From Eggerthella timonensis (GTDB lineage: Bacteria; Actinomycetota; Coriobacteriia; Coriobacteriales; Eggerthellaceae): 64,000 nucleotides of DNA. The DNA is taken from positions 2,032,539 through 2,096,538 of the forward strand of contig NZ_FXXA01000002.1 in assembly GCF_900184265.1 (NCBI RefSeq), in the 5' to 3' direction. This document shows, piece after piece, positions 1 to 9,644 of the stretch. Under the pieces are notes generated by a model, which saw only the letters and a list, made by a program, of their open reading frames with translations, searched no databases and was not told the origin of the DNA. A program made the position numbers and the translations under genes. Position 1 is the first letter of the stretch, and every line of letters starts with the position of its first letter.

Positions 1-1
1 G

Positions 2-670
2 GTGGATCCCGAGACGATCCAGGTGATCCCCGGCACCGAGCAGCGCATCCCCTGCGACACGCTGCTGCTGTCGGTGGGCCTCGTGCCCGAAAACGAGGTG
101 GCGAAGTCGGCCGGGGTGTCGCTCGACCCCGTCACGGGCGGCGCGCGCGTGGACAACCGTCTGGCCGCCGACGTGCCTGGCGTGTTCGCCTGCGGCAACG
201 CGCTGCACGTGCACGACCTGGTGGACCATGCCTCGCAGGAGGGCGAGCGCGCCGGCGCCGCGGCGGCGGCCTACGCGAAGCGTCGGGTTGCGGGCTGCGA
301 AGACGGCGCCGAGCCGGTCGATGCGTCCGGAGACGGCATCCCCGTGATGGCGGGCGACGGCGTGCGCTACGTGGTGCCGCAGGCCGTGGACGCTGCCATG
401 CGGCCCGACGAGAAGCTCATGCTGTCGCTGCGCGTGACGCGCACCGTGAGCGAACCGCGCTTCATCGTGGAGGGCATCGACGCCGCAGGGCGCGTGCGCG
501 AGCTCAAGCGCGCGAAGACGATGATCGCCGTGCCTGCCGAGATGGTGCTCGTCATCCTGCCCGCCGGCGCCGTGGCGGGCTGTTCGGCCGTGCGCGTGCG
601 CGTGGAGGGCCGCGACGCGGCCGCGGCGCCCGCAAACGAGGCGCACATCGCAGGGGGAGGGGCCGACTGA
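2..670 (+). CDS. NAD(P)/FAD-dependent oxidoreductase, C-terminal part (5' end outside window)
   Basis: Partial gene: the frame is open at the left edge, so the GTG at base 2 is only the first visible codon. The visible 222 residues contain the distal part of a pyridine nucleotide-disulfide oxidoreductase fold: [15 protein letters not shown] and then [13 protein letters not shown], the FAD-contacting GD/N motif typical of this family. The stop overlaps the start of the following DUF1667 gene (TGATG). In Clostridia and Coriobacteriia, this pairing usually accompanies a GlpA-like glycerol-3-phosphate dehydrogenase, so a role in anaerobic glycerol-3-phosphate oxidation is likely. This is inference, because the GlpA-like gene would lie outside the window. 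Confidence 0.8.
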   Translation: MDPETIQVIPGTEQRIPCDTLLLSVGLVPENEVAKSAGVSLDPVTGGARVDNRLAADVPGVFACGNALHVHDLVDHASQEGERAGAAAAAYAKRRVAGCEDGAEPVDASGDGIPVMAGDGVRYVVPQAVDAAMRPDEKLMLSLRVTRTVSEPRFIVEGIDAAGRVRELKRAKTMIAVPAEMVLVILPAGAVAGCSAVRVRVEGRDAAAAPANEAHIAGGGAD

Positions 671-1041
671 TGCAATTCGCCACCGACATCGTCGCCTTCA
701 CGTGCATCTGCTGCCCGCTGGGCTGCCGCGTGGAGGTGGCGCTCGACGAGGACGGCCGGGTTGCCGACGTCTCGGGCTACACGTGCAAGCGCGGCGCGGA
801 TTATGCGGCTCAGGAGGCCGTGGCGCCCGAGCGCATGGTGACGGCCGTGCTGTGCGTGTCCGGCTGCCTGGAGCCCGTCAGCGTGAAGACCGAGCGCCCG
901 GTGCCGAAGGCCGCCATGCGCGACGTGCTGGCCGCCATCGCCGTGCTCGACCTCTCCGCGCCCGTCGCTGCCGGCGACGTGCTCATAGAGGACGTATGCG
1001 GCACCGGCGTGGCCGTCGTCGCCACGAAGAGCGTATGCTGA
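670..1041 (+). CDS. DUF1667 domain protein, cysteine-rich partner of GlpA-type oxidoreductase
   Basis: A 123-residue protein with a dense N-terminal cysteine motif, TCICCPLGC (C12, C14, C15, C19), then GYTCKRG at about residue 39 and further cysteines near residues 62 and 67. This is the DUF1667 pattern, a small metal- or Fe-S-binding protein found directly after GlpA/FAD oxidoreductase genes. The start codon overlaps the upstream stop, so the two are translationally coupled. The cysteines suggest an electron-transfer role, but no biochemical function is established by the sequence. Confidence 0.8.
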   Translation: MQFATDIVAFTCICCPLGCRVEVALDEDGRVADVSGYTCKRGADYAAQEAVAPERMVTAVLCVSGCLEPVSVKTERPVPKAAMRDVLAAIAVLDLSAPVAAGDVLIEDVCGTGVAVVATKSVC

Positions 1042-1090
1042 GGGAAAGCGACCCCGTCGGGCCGTTGTCGATGGAGGGAGGCTTTCGGAT

Positions 1091-1357
1091 ATGGGCGATG
1101 AACCTTTGAACGAAACGCAGGGATCCGGGCGCGCCGGAGGCGACCGGGCGCGCCTCGCGGCCACGGCTCTGGTGGCGCTCGGCACGCTCGCGCTGCTGTT
1201 CGCCGCCGCGGTGGCGGTGTTCCTGCTGATCGCGGAGCTGCTGCAGGGCGAATGGATGCTGGCCGGCAGCGCCGTCGTGGTGCTCGCGTTCTTGCTGTGG
1301 CTGGGCAACCGCCTCGTCCATGTCGCCGCCAACCAGAACAAGGACCCGCTGGGGTAA
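1091..1357 (+). CDS. Small two-helix membrane protein, unknown function
   Basis: 88 residues. A hydrophilic N-terminus of about 20 residues is followed by two hydrophobic helices (about 24-48 and 53-72) and a short polar tail ending NKDPLG. A good ribosome-binding site (GGAGGGAGG) precedes the ATG by about 9 bases. It follows the DUF1667 gene by 49 bp in the same direction and may be the last gene of that operon. I do not recognise a named family. Confidence 0.6.
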   Translation: MGDEPLNETQGSGRAGGDRARLAATALVALGTLALLFAAAVAVFLLIAELLQGEWMLAGSAVVVLAFLLWLGNRLVHVAANQNKDPLG

Positions 1358-1541
1358 GACGGACGACCTCGCCCCGACCTGGGAGCGTCGATGCGATTCC
1401 CCTTAGCGCGGAGGAAAGCGTGCGGTTTGTGACGTGCGTCCGCGTCGATTCGCGATAAGGGACGGCACGCGGTCGGCGCGGCGCCGCGGATCGAGCGACG
1501 GGGGAGGCGGAATTGGTTTCGGCACGCAAAACGGGCTATTC

Positions 1542-1691
1542 CAAGCAGTTTTTTCGTTTTGCGAACTTTTCTTCTCCCGAAAGGGGGAACCAGCTGCAGG
1601 ATGCGTGCAAAAGCCCAGGTCGAAGATTCGGAGTGTCTATCGAAACGCGATCCGAACGGCTTTGGGACACGCAAAACGAAAAAATTGCTTG
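1542..1691. repeat. Intergenic inverted-repeat element A (shared-core family)
   Basis: The 439-bp convergent space between the small membrane gene and the helicase holds a 22-bp inverted repeat. The left arm is 1542-1563 and the right arm 1670-1691; 21 of 22 positions are complementary and the exception is a G-U pair in RNA. The arms read CAAGCAG then a T-rich stretch. The interior carries the core CCCAGGTCG at 1614-1622, shared with elements at 16.2, 49.6 and 58.7 kb. No credible gene was seen in this gap. Confidence 0.7.
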
Positions 1692-1760
1692 CCGCGAGCG
1701 AGATCGCGTGCAGCGTTTCCGGCGCCGTTTCGGAATGCGCGCCACCTTCGCCCCGAACGT

Positions 1761-1792
1761 AAAAAAAGAGGGTCGCAACGGCGACCCTCTTT
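1761..1792 (-). terminator. Intrinsic terminator of the DEAD-box helicase gene
   Basis: A 9-bp perfect stem (1768-1776 with 1781-1789) closes a four-base loop. On the minus strand it is followed by a run of seven T. It starts 4 bp after the helicase stop. Confidence 0.85.
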
Positions 1793-1796
1793 CGTT

Positions 1797-3266
<1,470 letters not shown>

Positions 3267-3461
3267 ATGTCTCTGTTTTCTGTGTCGGTGCGGCGCGGGC
3301 GCCGCTGATTGCAGGTGCGGGGTCGATCCGCCGCGTCATGCATGTCGGAAGATCGAGGCGCAGCCGAACGAGCGTCGGGCGCCGAGCAACCAGTATACGC
3401 TCATCAGCCGACGTTTCAGCCGATGAGCGCATAATGCACAAACCTGGAACCATCCCGACGA

Positions 3462-3506
3462 GCGCGGCGAACGCCCTGCGGCGTTGCCGCGGGACGTTCG
3501 CCGCGC
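3462..3506 (-). terminator. Long hairpin downstream of the flavoprotein gene
   Basis: Perfect 12-bp outer arms (3462-3473 and 3495-3506) enclose further pairing, giving a stem of about 20 bp. It starts 14 bp after the flavoprotein stop. There is no T-run, so termination is probable rather than certain; it may instead protect the mRNA 3' end. Confidence 0.5.
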
Positions 3507-3520
3507 CTTGCCCTCGACCC

Positions 3521-5056
3521 TTACAGCTCGACGGGGCTCCGCTTCGCCGCCTCCTCGCCGGCGATCATGCCGAACGCGCCGCAATCGGGGCACGAGCAGG
3601 CGGTGAGGCGCTGCGCCCCGTGCACGCCTCCCGTGGCTTCGCCGGCGGCGTACAGGCCGTCGATGGGGCTGCCGTACGCGTCGAGCACGCGCGCCGACGT
3701 GTCGATGCGCACTCCGCCGGGCGTGTAGTTGTTGTTCGGGATCAGGTTCATGGCGTAGAACGGCGGCTGCTTGAGGGCGGCTCCGTTCAAGGCGGCCATG
3801 TCCTTGCCGAAGTCTTCGTCGGCTCCCTCGTCGAACATCCGGTTGTAGCGGTCGACGGCCGCGGAAAGCACCGAAGGCTCGTAGCCGAAGTGCTCGGCGA
3901 CCTCCTCGACGGTGTCGAACGCGTACATGCTGCCGTTCTTGAAGTTCCTCCCGGCAAGAGACATCTCGAGGCGCTGCTTGTCGCGGAACAACTCGATGCC
4001 CACGGAGTCGTACATGAGCAGCGGAGGCCTTCCGTCGTGGTCCAGCATCTCCTTCAAGATGATGACGCCGAGATCGTTTCGGCTTCCCAGCTCGTTGACG
4101 AAGCGCTCGCCGTCGGGGTTCACGAGCATGCCCCAGCACACGTCCTCGGTGGGGATGGGATAGGAGAGCCTGAACAGCGATAGGTTCACCGCTTGCGCGC
4201 CGTGCGACGCGAGCATCTTCAACGTCCCCGAGGTCGCGCCGGGGTTGGTCATGGAATCCGCTTGGGCGAGGATGGCGCTTTCGGCGCGCAGCAGGTCTTT
4301 GTCGCGCGCGTAGCCGCCTGTCGCGAACACCACGCCTTTTCGTGCTCCGATGCGACGCGCTTGCCCGCCCGCATTCTCGGTATCGTCCTTCTCCGGCGAT
4401 TCGTAGCGAAACGAGTAGCTCTCCCGCGCGGTCACCCCGACGACGCGACCGTCGCGCATGATGAGGTCGTCCACCTTGCAGCGCGTTCTCGTCTCGAGGG
4501 CGTCGGGGAGGTTCTGCTTGGCGTGGGCGAGCAGAGGATCGAGGAGGAAGCGTCCGCCTCCCGCCCACAGTATGCGCTTGACGCTGTGGCCGCCGCCGTT
4601 CTTGAACTGCTTGAAGACGACGCCGCGCTCGGTGAGGAATCGGTAGAATTCCGCCGACTTCGAAGCGACGATGCGGGCGAGTTCGGGATCGCCGTAGTCT
4701 TCGGCAACCTTCCTCATGTCCTGGTAGAGCGATTCGGGGTCGTCTTCGATGCCCTCGGCGGCCTGCTCGTCGCTTCCCGTGCAGGCGAAGTTCAGCCCGC
4801 TGACGCGCGAGGTTCCGCCGAGCTGGTCCATCTTCTCCAGCAGCAGGGTCGTGCTGCCGGTTTCCGCAGCGGTGACTGCGGCAACCGTGCCTGCGAGGCC
4901 GCTTCCCACGACCACGACGTCGACGATTTCATCGAAGCCCTCGGTCTCGTCGTCCTGCTGCGCGGGCGATGCGAAAGCCTGGCCCGCGCCGGCGACCGAC
5001 GCGACGGTGGCGGCTGCTGCGATCAGGCTGGTTTTCAGAAAGCATTTCCTGTCCAT
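3521..5056 (-). CDS. Secreted FAD-dependent reductase (fumarate reductase/flavocytochrome c flavoprotein family)
   Basis: 511 residues. The N-terminus is a signal peptide (MDRKCFLKTSL, then an Ala/Val-rich core ending AFAS). The FAD_binding_2 domain follows, with the dinucleotide motif VVVVGSGLAGTVAA near residue 48 and GLYAAGEATGGVHGAQRL near the C-terminus. Family members reduce fumarate, urocanate or other enoates, taking electrons from a multiheme cytochrome; in Eggerthella, cardiac glycoside reductase Cgr2 is a relative. The tetraheme cytochrome gene immediately upstream in the same direction fits this. GGAAGGA precedes the ATG. The substrate cannot be told from the sequence. Confidence 0.88.
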   Translation of the reverse strand: MDRKCFLKTSLIAAAATVASVAGAGQAFASPAQQDDETEGFDEIVDVVVVGSGLAGTVAAVTAAETGSTTLLLEKMDQLGGTSRVSGLNFACTGSDEQAAEGIEDDPESLYQDMRKVAEDYGDPELARIVASKSAEFYRFLTERGVVFKQFKNGGGHSVKRILWAGGGRFLLDPLLAHAKQNLPDALETRTRCKVDDLIMRDGRVVGVTARESYSFRYESPEKDDTENAGGQARRIGARKGVVFATGGYARDKDLLRAESAILAQADSMTNPGATSGTLKMLASHGAQAVNLSLFRLSYPIPTEDVCWGMLVNPDGERFVNELGSRNDLGVIILKEMLDHDGRPPLLMYDSVGIELFRDKQRLEMSLAGRNFKNGSMYAFDTVEEVAEHFGYEPSVLSAAVDRYNRMFDEGADEDFGKDMAALNGAALKQPPFYAMNLIPNNNYTPGGVRIDTSARVLDAYGSPIDGLYAAGEATGGVHGAQRLTACSCPDCGAFGMIAGEEAAKRSPVEL

Positions 5057-5101
5057 GCGAATCCTTCCTATTGTGTCGGCATGCTCGATGTGCTCGTGCG
5101 G

Positions 5102-5527
5102 CTACGGGATGTCGTTCATCCAGAGATCCGCGTCGTGGCAGCTCAGACAGAGGTTGACGGACTCGCCGTGGCTTTTGTGGCAGGTGGTGCAATCGAGCTG
5201 CATGTCGTAGTGGAAATTGTCGTGCGGATTGATCTCGTCGCCGATGGCCGCCGTTCTTTCGGCGACCTTCTCGTAACTGCCATGGCATGAAAGGCATGTC
5301 TCGGTGGGCACCGCGCCGACGCCTTGGGTCGGATCCTCTTCGTCGTGGCAGGCCGTGCATTTCATGTTGCTCTTGGCGTGCTGTTCGTTGCTGAGCGGCC
5401 AGGCGGCCGCGAGCTCCTTTTGGCTCGCAGGGGCGGAACCCTCGACGTTTTGGCTGCTCGCGCACCCGAGGCAGAGCGCTCCCGCCGCAAGCGAAACGAC
5501 GACCAAGCCTGCTAGTACTCTTCTCAC
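5102..5527 (-). CDS. Exported tetraheme cytochrome c (electron donor to the flavoprotein)
   Basis: 141 residues from a GTG at 5527 that follows an AGGAGG site; a longer in-frame reading to 5668 has no such signal and runs across the palindromic control region. The N-terminus MRRVLAGL plus a hydrophobic core is a signal peptide ending CLGCASS, possibly a lipobox. Four CXXCH motifs (CTACH, CLSCH, CTTCH, CLSCH) mark four c-type hemes, as in the NapC/flavocytochrome c heme domain family and Cgr1. The flavoprotein gene starts 45 bp downstream. The pair should pass electrons from the membrane quinol pool to the FAD enzyme outside the cytoplasm. Confidence 0.9.
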   Translation of the reverse strand: MRRVLAGLVVVSLAAGALCLGCASSQNVEGSAPASQKELAAAWPLSNEQHAKSNMKCTACHDEEDPTQGVGAVPTETCLSCHGSYEKVAERTAAIGDEINPHDNFHYDMQLDCTTCHKSHGESVNLCLSCHDADLWMNDIP

Positions 5528-5580
5528 TGCTCCTCCTTCAATGTCTCGACCGTTGCCGCCTTTCTCGTTTCCAGCTGGTG

Positions 5581-5636
5581 CCGGTATCCCCACTGCACGG
5601 CAAAAGTCATCCCATGGGATGACCATATGATACCGG
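5581..5636. promoter_or_regulatory. Nested palindromes between cytochrome operon and XRE regulator (candidate operator)
   Basis: A perfect 18-bp palindrome, GTCATCCCATGGGATGAC, lies at 5606-5623. It is flanked by an outer 8-bp inverted repeat, CCGGTATC (5581-5588) and GATACCGG (5629-5636). The site sits in the 128-bp space between the divergent cytochrome and XRE genes, where an operator for the regulator would be expected. Confidence 0.6.
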
Positions 5637-5655
5637 GGAACCCTAAGCTTGTCCA

Positions 5656-5871
5656 ATGGGAATGACACAGAGACAGATGCTCGGCAGCAGGATCCGCACG
5701 CTGCGCGAGGGGCAGAGCCTGACGCAAGGTCAGTTGGCCGCCATGATCGGCAACAATACCAAGCAGTACATCTCAGCCCTGGAAAAAGGCGACAAGAACG
5801 CCACCATCGACGTGCTGTGCCGAATCGCGAAGGCTCTGGACGTGAGCGTGCGCGACCTCATCGACTTCTGA
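5656..5871 (+). CDS. XRE-family helix-turn-helix regulator
   Basis: 71 residues, essentially one HTH_3 domain: RIRTLREGQSLTQGQLAAMIG, then KQYISALEKGDKNATIDVLCRIAKALDV. It is transcribed away from the cytochrome/flavoprotein operon and probably controls it and itself through the palindromes between them. No convincing Shine-Dalgarno precedes the ATG at 5656 or the second ATG at 5662, so either start is possible. There is no ligand-binding domain, so a signal would have to act on the DNA-binding domain or a partner. Confidence 0.88.
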   Translation: MGMTQRQMLGSRIRTLREGQSLTQGQLAAMIGNNTKQYISALEKGDKNATIDVLCRIAKALDVSVRDLIDF

Positions 5872-5927
5872 TCCGTCACGAATTTCTCCCTGCAACGGCT
5901 CCCTGATCGGTCCGCTTCGACGCGTCC

Positions 5928-7346
5928 CTAGCGGATGTGGGCGGGCTTCTTTCCCCAGTAGAAGTGCAGGAAGTGCTTGCGGTAGCGGGGGTCGTCGGGG
6001 TTCTTCGGCTCGGCGATCAGGCGCAACGTGGCCTTCGCGATGTCCTCGGCCGCGTCGGGGTGGCGCAGGAAGCTGCCGTTGATCAGCATGGCGTGGGCGC
6101 TCTCGGGGTTGCGCGCCACGTGGCGCAGCGTGTCGAGCAGCTCGCGCGCGGTGGTCACGTGCATGGCGGCGCCGAGCGAGGTGAGCATCTGCACGTTCAC
6201 CTTCTCCTGGCCGTAGGCCTTGCCCAGCAGGATCATGGGCACCTGGGCGCACAGGCACTCGGTGACCGTGAGCCCGCCCGACTTGCAGATGACGAGGTCG
6301 CTGGCCGCCATGAGCGCCGCCATGTCGTCGACGTAGTCGAGCACGGTGGCGTTGGCCAGCCCCAGATCGGCGCACTCCTGGCGCAGGTGGCGCGCGTAGT
6401 CGGCATCGCTTCCCGCAACGAATACGAAGTGCAGCGTGTCGTCGAAGCCGTGCAGGTAGGGCAGCAGCTTGTCGAGCGCGGTGCGGAAGTGCACGTAGGG
6501 CCGTGGCAGGTAGGCCCCGGCCAGCGCCAGCACGACGCGGCGGTCCTGCGGCAGCTTCAGCTGCTCGCGCGTGGAGGCGCGGTCGTAGGTGCGGCGGAAG
6601 TCGTCGCGCGTGGGGATGCCGGTGATGAGGATGCTCTCCTCGGGCACCTTGCGCGGGCGCAGCGTCTCGGCCATCGACTCGTTGGCGACGCAGAACAGGT
6701 CGGCGGCGCGGTGCGGCCAGAGGCCCTCGGTCTCGTAGTCGGTGGGGACGCACACGATAGGGTAGTGCTGCCCGGTCAGCATGCGCGCCGCCACGGCCAC
6801 GTTGGCGGCGGTGATGTGCGTGCATACGACGGCCAGGGGCCGCTTCTCGCGCACGTAGTCGGTGAACTTGGAGTACATGAGGTGCGACCAGATGGAGCCG
6901 CCTCCCCACAACAGGCGCCCGGTGAGCGTGAAACGCCAGGTGAGGTCGTAGATGGGGCGTGTGGCGCCGGTGAACAGCGAAGCGGCGTTGTTGCCGTCGA
7001 ACACGATGCGCCCGTAGTCCAGCACGTCGATCACCTCGATGTCGAGGTCGTCCGGAATGGGGGTCTGCGCGCCTTCGGCGGAGCCCTCGCCTTCGCCGTC
7101 GTCGGCCCGCGCGTCGCGCATGAGCTCGAAGGCCTGCGCCACCGCGTAGGCGGCGCTGCGGTGGCCGGAGCCGACAGACGCGTGCATCACGATGACGGTG
7201 GGCTTGACAGGCTCGGGCTCCGGTTCGGCTTCGGTTTCGGGCTCGGCGGCTGCGAGCTCGCCCTGGTCGTCGGCGATCGCCAGCTCGAGGGGGGTAGGGC
7301 CGCTTTCCGCTGCGAGCGGGCGTATGGTGTTCTCGTCGGTGTTCAT
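5928..7346 (-). CDS. Processive diacylglycerol glycosyltransferase-like (MGDG synthase/UgtP family)
   Basis: 472 residues from the ATG at 7346; an upstream in-frame extension to 7400 is unlikely. An acidic, low-complexity N-terminal stretch (about residues 45-62) precedes VIVMHASVGSGHRSAAYAVAQAF, the signature of the MGDG_synth N domain. The C-terminal GT28-like half contains CKSGGLTVTECLCAQVPMILL, the usual nucleotide-sugar-binding GGxTxxE motif. The family transfers sugars from UDP-sugars to diacylglycerol for membrane glycolipids or lipoteichoic acid anchors. It acts at the inner face of the membrane. The N-terminal acidic extension is longer than usual. Confidence 0.85.
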   Translation of the reverse strand: MNTDENTIRPLAAESGPTPLELAIADDQGELAAAEPETEAEPEPEPVKPTVIVMHASVGSGHRSAAYAVAQAFELMRDARADDGEGEGSAEGAQTPIPDDLDIEVIDVLDYGRIVFDGNNAASLFTGATRPIYDLTWRFTLTGRLLWGGGSIWSHLMYSKFTDYVREKRPLAVVCTHITAANVAVAARMLTGQHYPIVCVPTDYETEGLWPHRAADLFCVANESMAETLRPRKVPEESILITGIPTRDDFRRTYDRASTREQLKLPQDRRVVLALAGAYLPRPYVHFRTALDKLLPYLHGFDDTLHFVFVAGSDADYARHLRQECADLGLANATVLDYVDDMAALMAASDLVICKSGGLTVTECLCAQVPMILLGKAYGQEKVNVQMLTSLGAAMHVTTARELLDTLRHVARNPESAHAMLINGSFLRHPDAAEDIAKATLRLIAEPKNPDDPRYRKHFLHFYWGKKPAHIR

Positions 7347-7436
7347 GCTTCCATCATACCGCAAACGGGCCGCAAGCGAAGGGCTCCGACGCGTCCTCAT
7401 CGCATCGCCGTATCTTGCCCGCCGCAGACCCCCGGG

Positions 7437-7473
7437 AAAACGAAAACGCGCGCAGGGCGAACCTGCGCGCGTA
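7437..7473 (-). terminator. Terminator of tRNA-Glu
   Basis: Perfect 11-bp GC-rich stem (7446-7456 with 7462-7472) and a five-base loop. On the minus strand it is followed by TTTTCGTTTT. It lies 9 bp beyond the 3' end of the tRNA. Confidence 0.8.
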
Positions 7474-7480
7474 TCGAATG

Positions 7481-7555
7481 TGGTGCCCCCAACGGGAATC
7501 GAACCCGTGTCTCAGCCTTGAAAGGGCCGCGTCCTGACCTCTAGACTATGGGGAC
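7481..7555 (-). tRNA. tRNA-Glu (anticodon TTC)
   Basis: The minus strand folds as a cloverleaf of 75 nt with encoded CCA. The acceptor is GTCCCCA paired with TGGGGGC, the anticodon loop is CTTTCAA and the T loop is TTCGATT. Anticodon TTC gives glutamate. Confidence 0.95.
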
Positions 7556-7593
7556 GGTCTGCGCGATTCCAAGCTGGAAAAGCAGCCTGAACA

Positions 7594-7621
7594 TTATTAC
7601 AAAGCGGGCGCGTCATTGCAA
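7594..7621 (-). promoter_or_regulatory. Promoter of tRNA-Glu
   Basis: On the minus strand, TTGCAA (7616-7621) and TAATAA (7594-7599) are separated by 16 bp and lie about 39 bp upstream of the mature tRNA. Confidence 0.55.
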
Positions 7622-7794
7622 GCTCTTTTTTCCTGCGATACGGCGATTTCTCGTGAGGGCGAACAGCGCGTCGATCCTGCGAGGGGGCGGGCGATTCAAA
7701 AATTAGTTGAACACGATGGGCTGCTCGGGCTGCCCGTTGCCGGAGTGGTAGGATTTTTTCCATTACAATCGCCCGTGTTCCGAAGGTCGCGCCC

Positions 7795-8691
7795 TTGAAT
7801 ATCAAACAGATTCAATACTTCGCCGCAGTGGTCGAGCAAGGCAGCCTTTCCGCCGCCGCCAAGAGCCGGCACGTGACCGTGCAGGCGATCTCGAAGAGCA
7901 TGGCCGACCTCGAATCAGAGGTGCGATGCGATCTGTTCGTGCGCAACAACCAGGGCATGAGGCCCACCTCGTTCGCTCAGACGCTATACGAGCAAGCCGT
8001 CCCCGTGCTGGTCCAGTTCTCCGAGCTCGAGACGTTCGCCGCCCGCTACCGGCAGGCGGACGAGAGGATCGACCGGCTGCGCCTGGCGCTGAACACGCCG
8101 CCGTTCTTGGGCAACGAGGTGGTGCGCGAGAACACGGCCGCGCTCGTGCAGGCGCAGGTGGGCGTCGAGACCTCCATGGCGCTGGCCACGGGCGAAGACG
8201 GGCTCGTCGGGCTCTGGTCGCGCGCGTTCGACGTGTTGGTGACGGTCGGCACGTTCGATCATCCCGACGTTGAATGCCGCCCGGTGGGCACCGTCCCATC
8301 GGCGGTCATCATGGGTAAGGGCCATCCGCTGGCCATGAAGGGGGAGCTGACGCTGGCCGACGTCGAGCCCTACCCGGTGGCCGCCTCCAGCTGGTTCGAT
8401 GCATCGAACGACAGCATCGCCTCGAAGTACCGTGCGAAGAAGACGAACCTCCGCTTCGTGGATTTGGACCTGGCGGGCATCGAGCAGCACTTCAAAAGCG
8501 GCGGCGTCATCCTCACCACGGGCATTCCGGCGCTCGAGAAGACGCATGGGATGACGGCCGTGCGCCCGTTCGCGCCGCAGGACTCGGTGACGGTGCCCAT
8601 CTGCGCCGTCTACCTCAAGGAGCGCAAGAAGGCGATCGAGGACCTTCTGCAAGGGCTCTTCTCGGTCGGGCTATCCTTCTTCGGCCTGTAG
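7795..8691 (+). CDS. LysR-family transcriptional regulator
   Basis: 298 residues from a TTG start preceded by GAAGG. The N-terminus MNIKQIQYFAAVVEQGSLSA and the following VQAISKSMADLE form the LysR winged helix-turn-helix; the rest fits a periplasmic-binding-like effector domain. Its 3' end overlaps the convergent DMT transporter gene by 21 bp, so the two transcripts run into each other. Convergent orientation gives no strong clue to the regulon. The effector is unknown. Confidence 0.88.
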   Translation: MNIKQIQYFAAVVEQGSLSAAAKSRHVTVQAISKSMADLESEVRCDLFVRNNQGMRPTSFAQTLYEQAVPVLVQFSELETFAARYRQADERIDRLRLALNTPPFLGNEVVRENTAALVQAQVGVETSMALATGEDGLVGLWSRAFDVLVTVGTFDHPDVECRPVGTVPSAVIMGKGHPLAMKGELTLADVEPYPVAASSWFDASNDSIASKYRAKKTNLRFVDLDLAGIEQHFKSGGVILTTGIPALEKTHGMTAVRPFAPQDSVTVPICAVYLKERKKAIEDLLQGLFSVGLSFFGL

Positions 8692-9603
8692 GGTCGCGCT
8701 GCGCCGGGGCACGAGGTTGGGAAGCTGCGACACCACCACCCCCAGCATGATGACGACGATGCCGGCCACTTGGAACGCATCCACGGGCTCGGACAGGATG
8801 AGCACCGAGACGGCGATGCCGCAGGGAAGCTCGGAGGACGCCATGATGGTGGACAGCCCCGCCGAGAGGTGCGGCGTTCCGATGCCGAACAGCACCACGG
8901 GCACGAACAGCCCGAACACGCCGAGGATCAGCCCGTACTTCCAGATGCCCGTCTCGAGTGCGCCGCTGGCGAAGTAGTCGGGGCATACGGCGAACCCGAG
9001 GATGCACGCGCCCAGGCACACGACGAGGCCGCGCTCGATGGGCGGCACGTCGCATCCGACGCGGGCGGACAGGAACATGAACGTCGCGCAGCTGACGGCC
9101 GACAGCAGCGCGCAGGCGATGCCGAGCGGATTGAGGTCGCCCACCGTGGACGAGAACAGGCCGCTTGCCAAGAGCGTGCCGGCGAGGATGATGGCCGCAG
9201 CGCCGAGCTCGGCGGGATGCGGCCTGCGCCGGGTGGCGATCACCTGGAAGACGATGCCGATCCAGGTGAATTGGAACAGCAGCGTTATGGCCACCGACAC
9301 GGGCAGCATCGTGAGGGCGAAGTTGTACAGCACGCAGGTGGTGCACGTGGTGAGGCCGAGGCCGAGCAGGGCGAAAACGCGCTTGGGCGACAGCGGCACG
9401 GGGCGCTTGCCGAACGCGGCGAGCGCGACCAGCGCGACGGCGAACAGAAGAGCGCCGAAAAACGCCTGGCTGGCGGCGGTTTGCGCCCAGGCGAACCCCT
9501 CGGCGAACGCGGACTTCACCGTGGCGGCCATCACGCCGTAGCTGGCGCCGCCGAGAAAGACGATGGTCGAGTATTTCAAGGTGTTCTTCTGCATGGCGGC
9601 CAT
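8671..9603 (-). CDS. EamA/DMT-family transporter
   Basis: About 310 residues with ten hydrophobic segments in two repeats of five, the EamA (drug/metabolite transporter) layout. Visible segments include FALLGLGLTTCTTCVLYNFAL and VAGIVVIMLGVVVSQL near the end. Start is placed at MAAMQKN (9603) or MQKN (9594); a longer reading to 9636 overlaps the promoter region of addB and lacks a ribosome-binding site. The family exports or imports small metabolites such as amino acids; the substrate is not predictable here. Confidence 0.85.
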   Translation of the reverse strand: MAAMQKNTLKYSTIVFLGGASYGVMAATVKSAFAEGFAWAQTAASQAFFGALLFAVALVALAAFGKRPVPLSPKRVFALLGLGLTTCTTCVLYNFALTMLPVSVAITLLFQFTWIGIVFQVIATRRRPHPAELGAAAIILAGTLLASGLFSSTVGDLNPLGIACALLSAVSCATFMFLSARVGCDVPPIERGLVVCLGACILGFAVCPDYFASGALETGIWKYGLILGVFGLFVPVVLFGIGTPHLSAGLSTIMASSELPCGIAVSVLILSEPVDAFQVAGIVVIMLGVVVSQLPNLVPRRSATLQAEEG

Positions 9604-9644
9604 TGTAGCGCACGTTTGTGCGGTATGCGAGTACAATAGACGCC

